From NCBI RefSeq assembly GCF_004349195.1, contig NZ_SMLG01000001.1:372001-436000 (forward strand): a stretch of 64,000 nucleotides of DNA, given 5' to 3'. Source of the DNA: Flavobacterium rhamnosiphilum (lineage in GTDB: Bacteria; Bacteroidota; Bacteroidia; Flavobacteriales; Flavobacteriaceae). Positions 1-6,932 of the stretch are shown in pieces. The notes under the pieces are model-generated. The model was not told where the DNA came from. It saw nothing but the letters and a program-made list of their open reading frames with translations, and searched no databases. How positions within the stretch are numbered: position 1 is the stretch's first letter; each line of letters starts with the position of its first letter. The translations under genes were made by a program, and so were the position numbers.

Positions 1-2
1 AA

Positions 3-242
3 TCAACAGGAACGATTGATTATGAGTTTTATAAGAACAATCATTTCAATTTTTCAGCAAACTTTGCTAATGTTGGAGACAGGATTTTCGAAACGGTAGA
101 TTGGATTTCAATCCCAAAATATTCAGGTTATGCAGTAGGGTATGGTTTAGAAACAAGAATTGGACCTATAGAAATAAAATATTCCTGGTCTCCGGAAAAT
201 GCAAAAGGATATACTTGGTTTAGCATTGGGTTTATGTTTTAA
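3..242 (+). CDS. C-terminal end of a patatin-like / BamA-like outer membrane protein (partial)
   Basis: Only the last 79 codons are present; the gene begins before the window. The frame is open from base 3 to a TAA at 240-242. The residues alternate in the way of outer-membrane beta strands and end in ...WFSIGFMF, with a terminal Phe that is typical of the BAM recognition signal. The stretch GYGLETRIGPIEIKYSW resembles the last strands of the barrel fused to patatin-like phospholipases (RssA/PlpD type) in Flavobacteriia. I infer that family from the shape of the last strands; no catalytic part is visible. Another surface-antigen/BamA-like barrel is possible. Confidence 0.6.
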   Translation, partial: STGTIDYEFYKNNHFNFSANFANVGDRIFETVDWISIPKYSGYAVGYGLETRIGPIEIKYSWSPENAKGYTWFSIGFMF

Positions 243-430
243 TTGTAATTTAATTCAATAATAATTCCGATATTTGTTATCATGAAAACAACTTGGAGCG
301 GTTTATTAGGATATCTGCAATTTCTCATCAAGAGGAACCCTGAATAAATTGCATTTTTTTGATTTAATTAAATAAGTTTAGTTCGATAAAACTTTAAACT
401 TTTAAACGTTAATTTTTAAGCAAAAGAATC

Positions 431-1588
431 ATGCCTTTATATCATAAATTGGGAAACTTCCCCCAAAAAAGACACACACAATTCGAAAAGCCAAACGGCG
501 GTTTATACTATGAACAGCTTTTTGGAACAGAAGGTTTTCACGGTCATTCGTCATTATTATATCACGTTCACAGACCAACACAGGTAAAGGAAATTCTAAA
601 ATCCTATTCGGTGGAGCCTAAAATTGCCATTGGAAAAAACATAAAATCGTTGTTGTTAAAAGGTTTTGAGTTAAAACCTGAAGATGATTTTCTGGACAGT
701 CGCAAAGCGATGTTAGTCAATAAGGATTGTACTATTGGGTTGGCTGCGCCAAGACAATCGTTGCGCAACTATTTCTATAAAAATGCCGATGCCGATGAAA
801 TGATTTTCATTCACAAAGGAAAAGGAAAATTGCGCACTATGATGGGAAATATTCCTTTCGAATATGGAGATTACTTGATTATTCCTCGCGGAATGATTTA
901 TCAAATTGATTTCGAAACATCAGAAAATCGATTGTTTTACGTAGAATCTTTTGCGCCTTTTTATACGCCAAAAAGATATAAAAACGAATCAGGTCAGCAT
1001 TTAGAACATTCGCCATTTTGCGAGCGCGATTTCATTTTGCCAACAGAATTAGAAACGCACGATGAAAAAGGCGACTTTCTAATCAAAATCAAAAAAGAAG
1101 GAATGATACATGAATTCGTTTACGCTACGCATCCCTTTGATGTAGTAGGTTGGGACGGATATAATTTTCCGTACGGATTCAGCATTCACAATTTTGAACC
1201 TATAACAGGTCGCGTGCACCAGCCGCCACCGGTTCATCAAACATTTGAAACGTCAACATTCGTAGTTTGTTCGTTTTGTCCACGATTGTATGATTACCAC
1301 CCAAAAGCAATTCCGGCACCTTATAATCACAGTAATATTGATAGTGATGAGGTTTTGTACTATGTAGATGGCGATTTTATGAGCCGCAACAATATCGAGC
1401 AAGGACACATTACATTGCATCCAAAAGGCATTCCGCATGGACCCGCACCAGGAGCAATGGAGCGCAGTATTGGCCAAACCATAACCCACGAATTAGCAGT
1501 AATGGTCGATACATTTCGCCCGTTAATGGTAACCGAAGAAGCCATGGGATTAGATGATGGTCAGTATTACAAATCTTGGGTTGACTAG
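431..1588 (+). CDS. hmgA: homogentisate 1,2-dioxygenase
   Basis: 385 aa. It opens the aromatic ring of homogentisate to give maleylacetoacetate in tyrosine/phenylalanine breakdown. It is a cytoplasmic cupin-fold Fe(II) enzyme. The C-terminal half contains the conserved block GRVHQPPPVHQTFE (His around residue 263) and HPKGIPHGP (around residues 328-336), which supply the iron and active-site histidines of the family. The length matches the shorter bacterial/Bacteroidota form. The start follows an AT-rich leader without a strong Shine-Dalgarno, normal for this phylum. hpd, which makes its substrate, follows on the same strand 235 bases later, so the pair forms a catabolic unit. Two interspersed repeats lie between them. 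No fumarylacetoacetase or maleylacetoacetate isomerase is visible here. Confidence 0.95.
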   Translation: MPLYHKLGNFPQKRHTQFEKPNGGLYYEQLFGTEGFHGHSSLLYHVHRPTQVKEILKSYSVEPKIAIGKNIKSLLLKGFELKPEDDFLDSRKAMLVNKDCTIGLAAPRQSLRNYFYKNADADEMIFIHKGKGKLRTMMGNIPFEYGDYLIIPRGMIYQIDFETSENRLFYVESFAPFYTPKRYKNESGQHLEHSPFCERDFILPTELETHDEKGDFLIKIKKEGMIHEFVYATHPFDVVGWDGYNFPYGFSIHNFEPITGRVHQPPPVHQTFETSTFVVCSFCPRLYDYHPKAIPAPYNHSNIDSDEVLYYVDGDFMSRNNIEQGHITLHPKGIPHGPAPGAMERSIGQTITHELAVMVDTFRPLMVTEEAMGLDDGQYYKSWVD

Positions 1589-1591
1589 GTC

Positions 1592-1611
1592 ATTGCGAGG
1601 AACGAAGCAAT
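1592..1611 (+). repeat. interspersed short hairpin repeat, family D (copy 1)
   Basis: The 20-nt hairpin attgcgaggaacgaagcaat starts four bases after the hmgA stop. The five-base stem is ATTGC/GCAAT with a ten-base loop gaggaacgaa. A second copy with the identical loop lies at 37770-37789, where the outer pair has changed from A-T to G-C. Confidence 0.6.
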
Positions 1612-1634
1612 CGCACTTAAGTATATAATAATAA

Positions 1635-1714
1635 GGAGCTATTTCCTGCTGTACGTTTTATCTTTTCCTGGCTAAAGAAGCCAGAAAAAGGATGCCACTT
1701 TCATCAGGGCTAGG
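1635..1714 (+). repeat. interspersed palindromic repeat, family A (copy 1)
   Basis: An 80-base element in the hmgA-hpd spacer. The left arm begins GGAGCTATTTCCTGCT and the right arm ends ATCAGGGCTAGGG. Between them lies a stem of its own, CTGGCT/AGCCAG. The same arms with unrelated internal stems occur at 13762, 28930 and 45307, all in the same orientation. Confidence 0.7.
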
Positions 1715-1823
1715 GCTTTAGAGTAAATAACAACATTTTTAAATTAATAAATCCGTGTAAATCTATTTTATCCGCATCAACAGCGTTCCAGAATTAGATG
1801 TACCGAATCAAAAAATAAATACC

Positions 1824-2984
1824 ATGTCAAAAGAAGTAAAATCAGTAGAATACGGACTAGAAAAAATATTTGAAGGAGCACAGGATTTTCTTCCTTTATT
1901 AGGAACCGATTATGTAGAATTCTACGTAGGAAACGCAAAACAATCTGCACATTATTATAAGACTGCTTTCGGATACCAGTCATTGGCCTATGCCGGATTA
2001 GAAACCGGAGTACGAGACAGAACGTCGTATGTGCTAAAACAAGATAAGATCCGCATCGTATTGACCACGCCATTAACACAAGATTCTCCTATACACGACC
2101 ATTTGAGAAAACATGGTGATGGCGTAAAAGTCGCGGCACTTTGGGTAGAAGATGCAACAAGCGCTTACGAAGAGACAATGAAACGTGGGGCGCGTTCTTT
2201 TATGGAGCCAACCGTAGAAAAAGATGAATTTGGAGAAGTAGTACGTTCCGGAATTTATACTTACGGCGAAACAGTGCATATTTTTGTAGAACGCAAAAAT
2301 TACAATGGTGTTTTCTTACCAGGATACAAAGAATGGAAATCCGATTACAATCCGGAGCCAACAGGATTAAAATACATAGACCACATGGTGGGTAATGTGG
2401 GTTGGAACGAAATGAATACTTGGGTTAAGTTCTATGAAGACGTCATGGGATTTGTAAATTTCCTTTCCTTTGATGACAAACAAATCAATACCGAATATTC
2501 GGCGTTGATGAGTAAAGTAATGTCGAATGGAAACGGAAGAATTAAATTCCCAATCAACGAACCTGCCGAAGGAAAGAAAAAATCACAAATTGAGGAATAT
2601 CTGGACTTTTATGGCGGACCTGGAATTCAGCATATCGCTATAGCGACGGATGATATTATCAAAACAGTATCGCAATTGAAAGCAAGAGGAATCGAATTCT
2701 TGTCAGCTCCTCCACATACCTATTATGAGGCTATTCCGGAACGATTGGGCGATCACATGAAAATGATGAAAGAAGATTTGAACGAAATTGAAAAGCTGGC
2801 CATTATGGTTGATGCCGATGAAGAAGGGTATTTATTACAAATATTTACAAAACCTGTACAAGACAGACCAACCTTGTTTTTTGAGATTATTCAAAGAATG
2901 GGAGCCAAAGGCTTTGGTGCGGGTAACTTTAAGGCACTATTTGAATCAATTGAGAGAGAACAGCAATTGCGAGGAACGCTGTAA
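1824..2984 (+). CDS. hpd: 4-hydroxyphenylpyruvate dioxygenase
   Basis: 386 aa. It converts 4-hydroxyphenylpyruvate to homogentisate, the substrate of the upstream hmgA product. It has two tandem vicinal-oxygen-chelate domains: an N-terminal one (about 25-150) and a C-terminal catalytic one (about 180-345). The Fe(II) ligands can be seen as His in DHMVGNV (about 186), His in GIQHIAIATDDI (about 270) and a Glu in the C-terminal region after LLQIFTKPV (about 340-355). The C-terminal lid reads FFEIIQRMGAKGFGAGNFKALFESIE, shown here as the family expects though it exceeds a short motif only in part: the key pieces are FFEIIQR and GFGAGNFKALF. The length is typical of HPPD. The start ATG at 1824 begins MSKEVKSVEYG. 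Confidence 0.95.
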   Translation: MSKEVKSVEYGLEKIFEGAQDFLPLLGTDYVEFYVGNAKQSAHYYKTAFGYQSLAYAGLETGVRDRTSYVLKQDKIRIVLTTPLTQDSPIHDHLRKHGDGVKVAALWVEDATSAYEETMKRGARSFMEPTVEKDEFGEVVRSGIYTYGETVHIFVERKNYNGVFLPGYKEWKSDYNPEPTGLKYIDHMVGNVGWNEMNTWVKFYEDVMGFVNFLSFDDKQINTEYSALMSKVMSNGNGRIKFPINEPAEGKKKSQIEEYLDFYGGPGIQHIAIATDDIIKTVSQLKARGIEFLSAPPHTYYEAIPERLGDHMKMMKEDLNEIEKLAIMVDADEEGYLLQIFTKPVQDRPTLFFEIIQRMGAKGFGAGNFKALFESIEREQQLRGTL

Positions 2985-3092
2985 AAAAGCATTATTTTTA
3001 CATATTGTGAAAAAATAACCGACAAACAACATGTTTCTTTGTAAATGTTGTGTTAAACTTTATTTTTCGCTAAAATAACTGGATTTGTTAGC

Positions 3093-3100
3093 TACCTTTG
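3093..3100 (+). promoter_or_regulatory. -7 promoter element (TACCTTTG)
   Basis: This is an exact match to the Bacteroidota -7 consensus TAnnTTTG. No good -33 TTG is seen at the expected distance. It lies 109 bases past hpd and reads into a 110-base non-coding stretch that ends in a terminator. Confidence 0.5.
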
Positions 3101-3106
3101 CACTCG

Positions 3107-3217
3107 CAAAAAGGGAAGGGGTGGTTTCCTTCCTGATTTCATATAAATTTCATAGTTTATAGTTTTTTGGTTAGTTAATAGCATAAAAACTCAGTCATTA
3201 TTTGACTGAGTTTTTTT
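3107..3217 (+). ncRNA. candidate small RNA between hpd and the DUF3108 gene
   Basis: About 110 bases run from the predicted start site after TACCTTTG to a Rho-independent terminator at 3189-3217, with no convincing coding frame. Near the 5' end is a hairpin with stem ggaagg/ccttcc. The 3' end is the stem actcagtca/tgactgagt followed by seven Ts. I do not recognise it as a known RNA family. It could also be the leader of the downstream gene, but the downstream gene has its own -7 element past the terminator. Confidence 0.4.
3189..3217 (+). terminator. Rho-independent terminator
   Basis: Nine-base stem actcagtca/tgactgagt, loop ttatt, then TTTTTTT. It ends the candidate small RNA and any read-through from hpd. 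Confidence 0.75.
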
Positions 3218-3224
3218 GTTTTAA

Positions 3225-3232
3225 TATATTTG
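3225..3232 (+). promoter_or_regulatory. -7 promoter element (TATATTTG) for the DUF3108 operon
   Basis: Exact TAnnTTTG match 48 bases before the ATG at 3280, just past the terminator. It is the likely promoter of the three-gene run DUF3108, tryptophan 2,3-dioxygenase, M23 lipoprotein. Confidence 0.5.
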
Positions 3233-3279
3233 GAACAAAATTTGCTATTAGAGTCACTGAATTGACGAATAAAGTAACG

Positions 3280-4050
3280 ATGAAAAAAATAATACTATTC
3301 TTTGTGCTGATAATGACCGTAAGTTTTGATTCTCCAAAAGAGGATGCTTATGACGTGGGAGAATGGTTCAAATTTCGAATTCATTATGGGATAGTCAATG
3401 CCGGCTATGCCACACTGGAAGTAAAAGACGCTACCGTGAATGACAAAAAGACGTTTCATGTTGTAGGTAGAGGATATACTACCGGAGTGTCTCGCTTCTT
3501 CTTTAAAGTGGATGATTTATACGAAAGCTATATTGACAAGGATACCAGAAATCCATACCAGTTTGTCCGGAAAATTAATGAAGGTGGCTACACTAAAAAT
3601 CAAGAAGGTTTTTTTAATCAATCTACAAATAGAGTTCTTGTCAAAGATTACAAACATAAAACAGAGAAGACACTTTACGTTCCTAAAAACACACAGGACA
3701 TTTTGTCTACCTTCTATTATCTAAGAAATTATCCTGGGATTGATAAGTTAAAAATAGGAGAGTCAGTTGCGATAGATATGTTTTTTGATGATGAAACTAC
3801 AAAGTTTAAACTCAAATTTATAGGCCGTGAAAATATTACAACTAAATTTGGTGTGGTATCAACAATGGTTTTTAGACCTTTAGTACAATCAGGACGTGTT
3901 TTTAAAGAACAAGAAAGTCTTACCGTTTGGATTTCAGATGACGATAATAAATTACCAGTCAGAATAAAAGCCAGCTTGGCAGTAGGTTCAATAAAAGCAG
4001 ATATAGATGCATACAGAGGATTGAAAAATCCTTTTAAAACAAATAAATAA
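3280..4050 (+). CDS. DUF3108 domain exported protein
   Basis: 256 aa from the ATG at 3280. The frame is open upstream to 3202, but that stretch overlaps the terminator and promoter, and the internal ATG begins a signal peptide (MKKIILFFVLIMTVSF), so 3280 is preferred. The mature part starts YDVGEWFKFRIHYGIVNAGYA and is rich in beta strands, as in the DUF3108 family of predicted periplasmic/outer-membrane-associated proteins of unknown function. The stop overlaps the next ATG by one base (TAATG), so translation of the tryptophan dioxygenase gene is probably coupled. The function is unknown. DUF3108 proteins are thought to have a lipocalin-like barrel, but that is family knowledge and not seen here. 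Confidence 0.8.
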   Translation: MKKIILFFVLIMTVSFDSPKEDAYDVGEWFKFRIHYGIVNAGYATLEVKDATVNDKKTFHVVGRGYTTGVSRFFFKVDDLYESYIDKDTRNPYQFVRKINEGGYTKNQEGFFNQSTNRVLVKDYKHKTEKTLYVPKNTQDILSTFYYLRNYPGIDKLKIGESVAIDMFFDDETTKFKLKFIGRENITTKFGVVSTMVFRPLVQSGRVFKEQESLTVWISDDDNKLPVRIKASLAVGSIKADIDAYRGLKNPFKTNK

Positions 4051-4985
4051 TGAGTAATACTGATAATTCAGAAGCGATTTTAAAAGAAATTGAAATTAAA
4101 TACCAAGCAATAAATCAAAAAACAGAGACACAGCTGGAAGGATTGTTATGGTCAAAACCAATTACGTATTGGGATTATATTCAAACGGATGCATTATTGG
4201 GTCTTCAAATTCAAAGAACAACGCTTCCTGATGAAATGGTTTTTATCATGTATCACCAGGTAAATGAGTTGATATTTAAGATGATACTTTGGGAAATGAA
4301 CCAGATTTCTTATTGTGAAAATATCAAAACAGATTTTTTTACTGAAAGATTAATGAGAATCAGTCGGTATTTTGATATGCTGACAACTTCTTTCGGTATT
4401 ATGGAAAATGGAATGGAAGTGGATCAATACATGAAATTTAGAAATACGCTAACTCCTGCCAGTGGTTTTCAAAGCGCGCAATACCGTTTAATAGAATTTT
4501 CTTCTACAGACCTAATAAATCTTATCGATCACCGTTATAGAGATTCAATAGATAGAAATACGCCTTATGAATTTGCCTTAGAGCATTTGTATTGGCAAGC
4601 GGCCGGAAAAGATTATCATACCGGCAAAAAATCTTTTTTACTGGAGGAATTTGAAAGAAAATATAAGAAGATGTTCCTAAATCATATGGAAGAATACAAT
4701 ACCATAAATATTTGGCAAAAATTCAAACAGCTTCCAGAATTAGATCAAAAAAATCCAGAGTTAATAGTAGCGATGCGTCATTATGATCATACGGTGAATA
4801 TCACTTGGGTAATGCAGCATTTGAATACGGCAAAGAAATATATTGATCAGAGCGGTAAAGGTGACGGTGAAGCGACGGGCGGAAGTGACTGGAAAAAATA
4901 CATGCATCCAAAATACCAACGCAGAATATTTTTTCCGGAATTATGGTCGGCAGAGGAACTGGCGCATTGGGGAGAAGAAAAATAA
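4050..4985 (+). CDS. kynA: tryptophan 2,3-dioxygenase
   Basis: 311 aa. It is a haem enzyme that oxidises L-tryptophan to N-formylkynurenine, the first step of the kynurenine pathway. The all-helical fold shows the family blocks ITYWDYIQTDALLGLQ (about 30-45), MYHQVNELIFKMILWEM (about 67-83), GFQSAQYRLIE (about 138-148), HTVNITWVMQHL with the proximal haem His (about 245-258), and GEATGGSDWKKYM (about 272-284). It starts one base inside the stop of the DUF3108 gene and is followed 20 bases later by the M23 lipoprotein gene. No kynurenine formamidase or kynureninase gene lies in the window. With hmgA and hpd nearby, the locus breaks down at least two aromatic amino acids. Confidence 0.9.
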   Translation: MSNTDNSEAILKEIEIKYQAINQKTETQLEGLLWSKPITYWDYIQTDALLGLQIQRTTLPDEMVFIMYHQVNELIFKMILWEMNQISYCENIKTDFFTERLMRISRYFDMLTTSFGIMENGMEVDQYMKFRNTLTPASGFQSAQYRLIEFSSTDLINLIDHRYRDSIDRNTPYEFALEHLYWQAAGKDYHTGKKSFLLEEFERKYKKMFLNHMEEYNTINIWQKFKQLPELDQKNPELIVAMRHYDHTVNITWVMQHLNTAKKYIDQSGKGDGEATGGSDWKKYMHPKYQRRIFFPELWSAEELAHWGEEK

Positions 4986-5005
4986 TTTGAATAAAAAAAC
5001 ATAAT

Positions 5006-6226
5006 TTGAAACAAGTATTATTAGCGATTATAGTATTATTTTCTTTGGTTTCTTGTAATAAATCCGATGAGATTCTAGAAAAAGAAATTATAAAACCAGC
5101 GGTTAAAAAGATAGAGTTTGGGTTTAAATATTCTGATTTTAATGTCATTCAGGATACTATAAAAAAGGGAGACACTTTTGGAACTATAATTGAAAAACAA
5201 AATATTGGAGACAAAAAAGTCTATGATATTATTGCTAAGGTCAAAGATACGTTTGATGTCAGGTCCATTAGATTCAATAAGCCTTATACACTGCTTCGGT
5301 CTAAAAACAAGAAGAACGATTTACAGGTTTTTATCTATCAGCCGGATGCATTGAACTATTATGTAATTGATTTACGTGACACTGCAGTTGTTGTTTATAA
5401 AAAAACAAAACCCATTACGATTAAGCGACGCACCATTGGCGGGGTTTTGAAAGAATCATTGTCTGAGACTTTAGGCAATGCCAAAATTGAAGGGGCATTG
5501 GCAAGTAAAATTTCTAAAATTTATGCTTATTCCATTGATTTTATGAAACTCAAAAAAGGAGATCGTTTTGCGATAACTTTTACGGAACGGTTCATAAATG
5601 ATTCTGTTTATGATGGAGTGGAAGAGCTGGAAGCATCCTTTTTTGAATATAAAGGAAAAATTATTTACGCATTTCCTTTTGCTCAAAATCCGGACTCAGA
5701 TAAAATAGAATATTACGATGAAGATGGAAAAACGTTAAAAAATTTCTTTCTTAAATCTCCAATAAAATTCAGTAGAATATCCTCTCGGTTTTCAACTAGT
5801 CGATTTCATCCAGTTCAACACAGATGGAAAGCGCATAAAGGAACGGATTATGCGGCGCCACGCGGTACGCCTATTACTACAACGGCTGGCGGAGTTGTGG
5901 AGCAAAGTGGTTTTACGGCCGGAAACGGGAATTTTGTAAAAGTAAAACATAACGGAACCTACTCAACGCAATATTTACACATGTCTAAAATATTGGTAAG
6001 ACGTGGGCAACGTGTCAGTCAAGGACAGGTTATCGGTTTAGTAGGAAGCACAGGTTTGGCAACAGGACCGCACGTTTGTTATCGATTTTGGAAAAACGGT
6101 AAGCAAGTGGATGCGCTAAGACTTAAATTGCCTAGCGGTGAACCGATGAGCGGAAGAAATAAAGATCGATACATTAAAACGATTACTCCGTTAAAGTTTG
6201 AATTGGATAGTGTTGCTAATTTATAG
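5006..6226 (+). CDS. M23 family peptidase, lipoprotein (peptidoglycan hydrolase)
   Basis: 406 aa from a TTG start at 5006; no ATG is nearby and the lipoprotein signal begins at once (KQVLLAIIVLFSLVSC). The lipobox LVSC predicts a lipid-anchored envelope protein. The N-terminal half resembles the OapA/LysM-like region before M23 domains. The LytM-type domain covers about 270-375. Zinc-site motifs are HKGTDYAAP (His and Asp, about 277-281), YLHMS (about 325) and GPHVCYRF (about 354-361). The last motif has Cys where the classic HxH has its second His, which is normally a zinc ligand. The role is probably trimming of cell-wall crosslinks during growth. It is the third gene of a tight run after tryptophan dioxygenase. 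Confidence 0.85.
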   Translation: MKQVLLAIIVLFSLVSCNKSDEILEKEIIKPAVKKIEFGFKYSDFNVIQDTIKKGDTFGTIIEKQNIGDKKVYDIIAKVKDTFDVRSIRFNKPYTLLRSKNKKNDLQVFIYQPDALNYYVIDLRDTAVVVYKKTKPITIKRRTIGGVLKESLSETLGNAKIEGALASKISKIYAYSIDFMKLKKGDRFAITFTERFINDSVYDGVEELEASFFEYKGKIIYAFPFAQNPDSDKIEYYDEDGKTLKNFFLKSPIKFSRISSRFSTSRFHPVQHRWKAHKGTDYAAPRGTPITTTAGGVVEQSGFTAGNGNFVKVKHNGTYSTQYLHMSKILVRRGQRVSQGQVIGLVGSTGLATGPHVCYRFWKNGKQVDALRLKLPSGEPMSGRNKDRYIKTITPLKFELDSVANL

Positions 6227-6422
6227 TTCAACTTTAGTATTTTGATTCTATACCTAAATTTAGGAGTCAGTATTAGGTATTTAGTAGTCGTTTATTGGTT
6301 TCAAATTATAGTTTAAAATTATGCGCTTTAGTGTATTTCGCTTTTGCTTCTAAAATTTTTTCGCCCCGAATTTCTACTAATTAATTTGGGCTATATACTA
6401 AAATAAACAGCATTAAATTTTA

Positions 6423-6490
6423 ACCATATAAGAAATATAAGTTATTGCTTTTTACAGCCTGCTTAAATGCTCTTATATTTCTTATATGGT
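6423..6490. repeat. hairpin repeat, family E (copy 1)
   Basis: The 19-base arms accatataagaaatataag and its exact complement are separated by 30 bases. A related pair with longer spacing is at 56602-56784. Confidence 0.6.
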
Positions 6491-6546
6491 AAACCTTTAC
6501 ACAAAGGTGGTATTTTAATTATCTGTTTGAAAAGTAGTATAAATTA

Positions 6547-6720
6547 ATCGAGTTACTTATTTAAATATCACTCTTATTCTCTTAATCTCTTTGTTTATTA
6601 AAGTCTTGATTTTATTGACAAATAAAAAACAAATTACTAAAATTTTTGGAATGCCTGTTCATTAATGTTTTTTCAATAGTAACACGATATTCTAAGTGTT
6701 TTTTATGTAAGTAACTCGAT
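6547..6720. repeat. inverted repeat inside the pre-pgi element
   Basis: The 13-base arms atcgagttactta (6547-6559) and taagtaactcgat (6708-6720) are exact complements, 148 bases apart. They sit inside the 423-base element. Confidence 0.5.
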
Positions 6721-6889
6721 AAGTTATAAACGTCTTGCTTTATAGAACTAAGCCTTAATTTTGATAATTAGTAGAAATTCGGGGCTTATATTTGGTTTGC
6801 AAAGTTGATTTAGAGCTTTACTATTTTGGTATTTTTCTTCTAAATTGTTATATAATTCAAAACTCATTTAGCGTTAAAACTAATTTCAG

Positions 6890-6897
6890 TATTTTTG
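6890..6897 (+). promoter_or_regulatory. -7 promoter element (TATTTTTG) of pgi
   Basis: TAnnTTTG match 35 bases before the pgi ATG. No clear -33 element. Confidence 0.45.
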
Positions 6898-6932
6898 CCT
6901 GAATTTAAATAATACTACAAACTACCTAATAG

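Larger units (their letters stand above)
6363..6785. repeat. 423-base element with 21-base perfect terminal inverted repeats
   Basis: This fills most of the 706-base spacer before pgi. The arms at 6363-6383 and 6765-6785 are exact reverse complements (left arm begins gccccgaatttctactaa). Two further inverted pairs nest inside it (6423/6490 and 6547/6720). No protein frame is visible, and no target-site duplication is obvious at the outer ends. It may be a MITE-like or composite non-coding element. Confidence 0.6.

Noticed and set aside
282-347. 21-codon ATG frame (MKTTWSGLLGYLQFLIKRNPE) between the patatin-like gene and hmgA
   Set aside because: Too short, with no recognised family, promoter or conserved context. 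It could be a remnant of a gene start, but nothing supports it.
2968-2984. gcgaggaacgct at the end of hpd, similar to the family D loop
   Set aside because: It encodes the normal HPPD end (QLRGTL) and lacks the stem; resemblance by chance.
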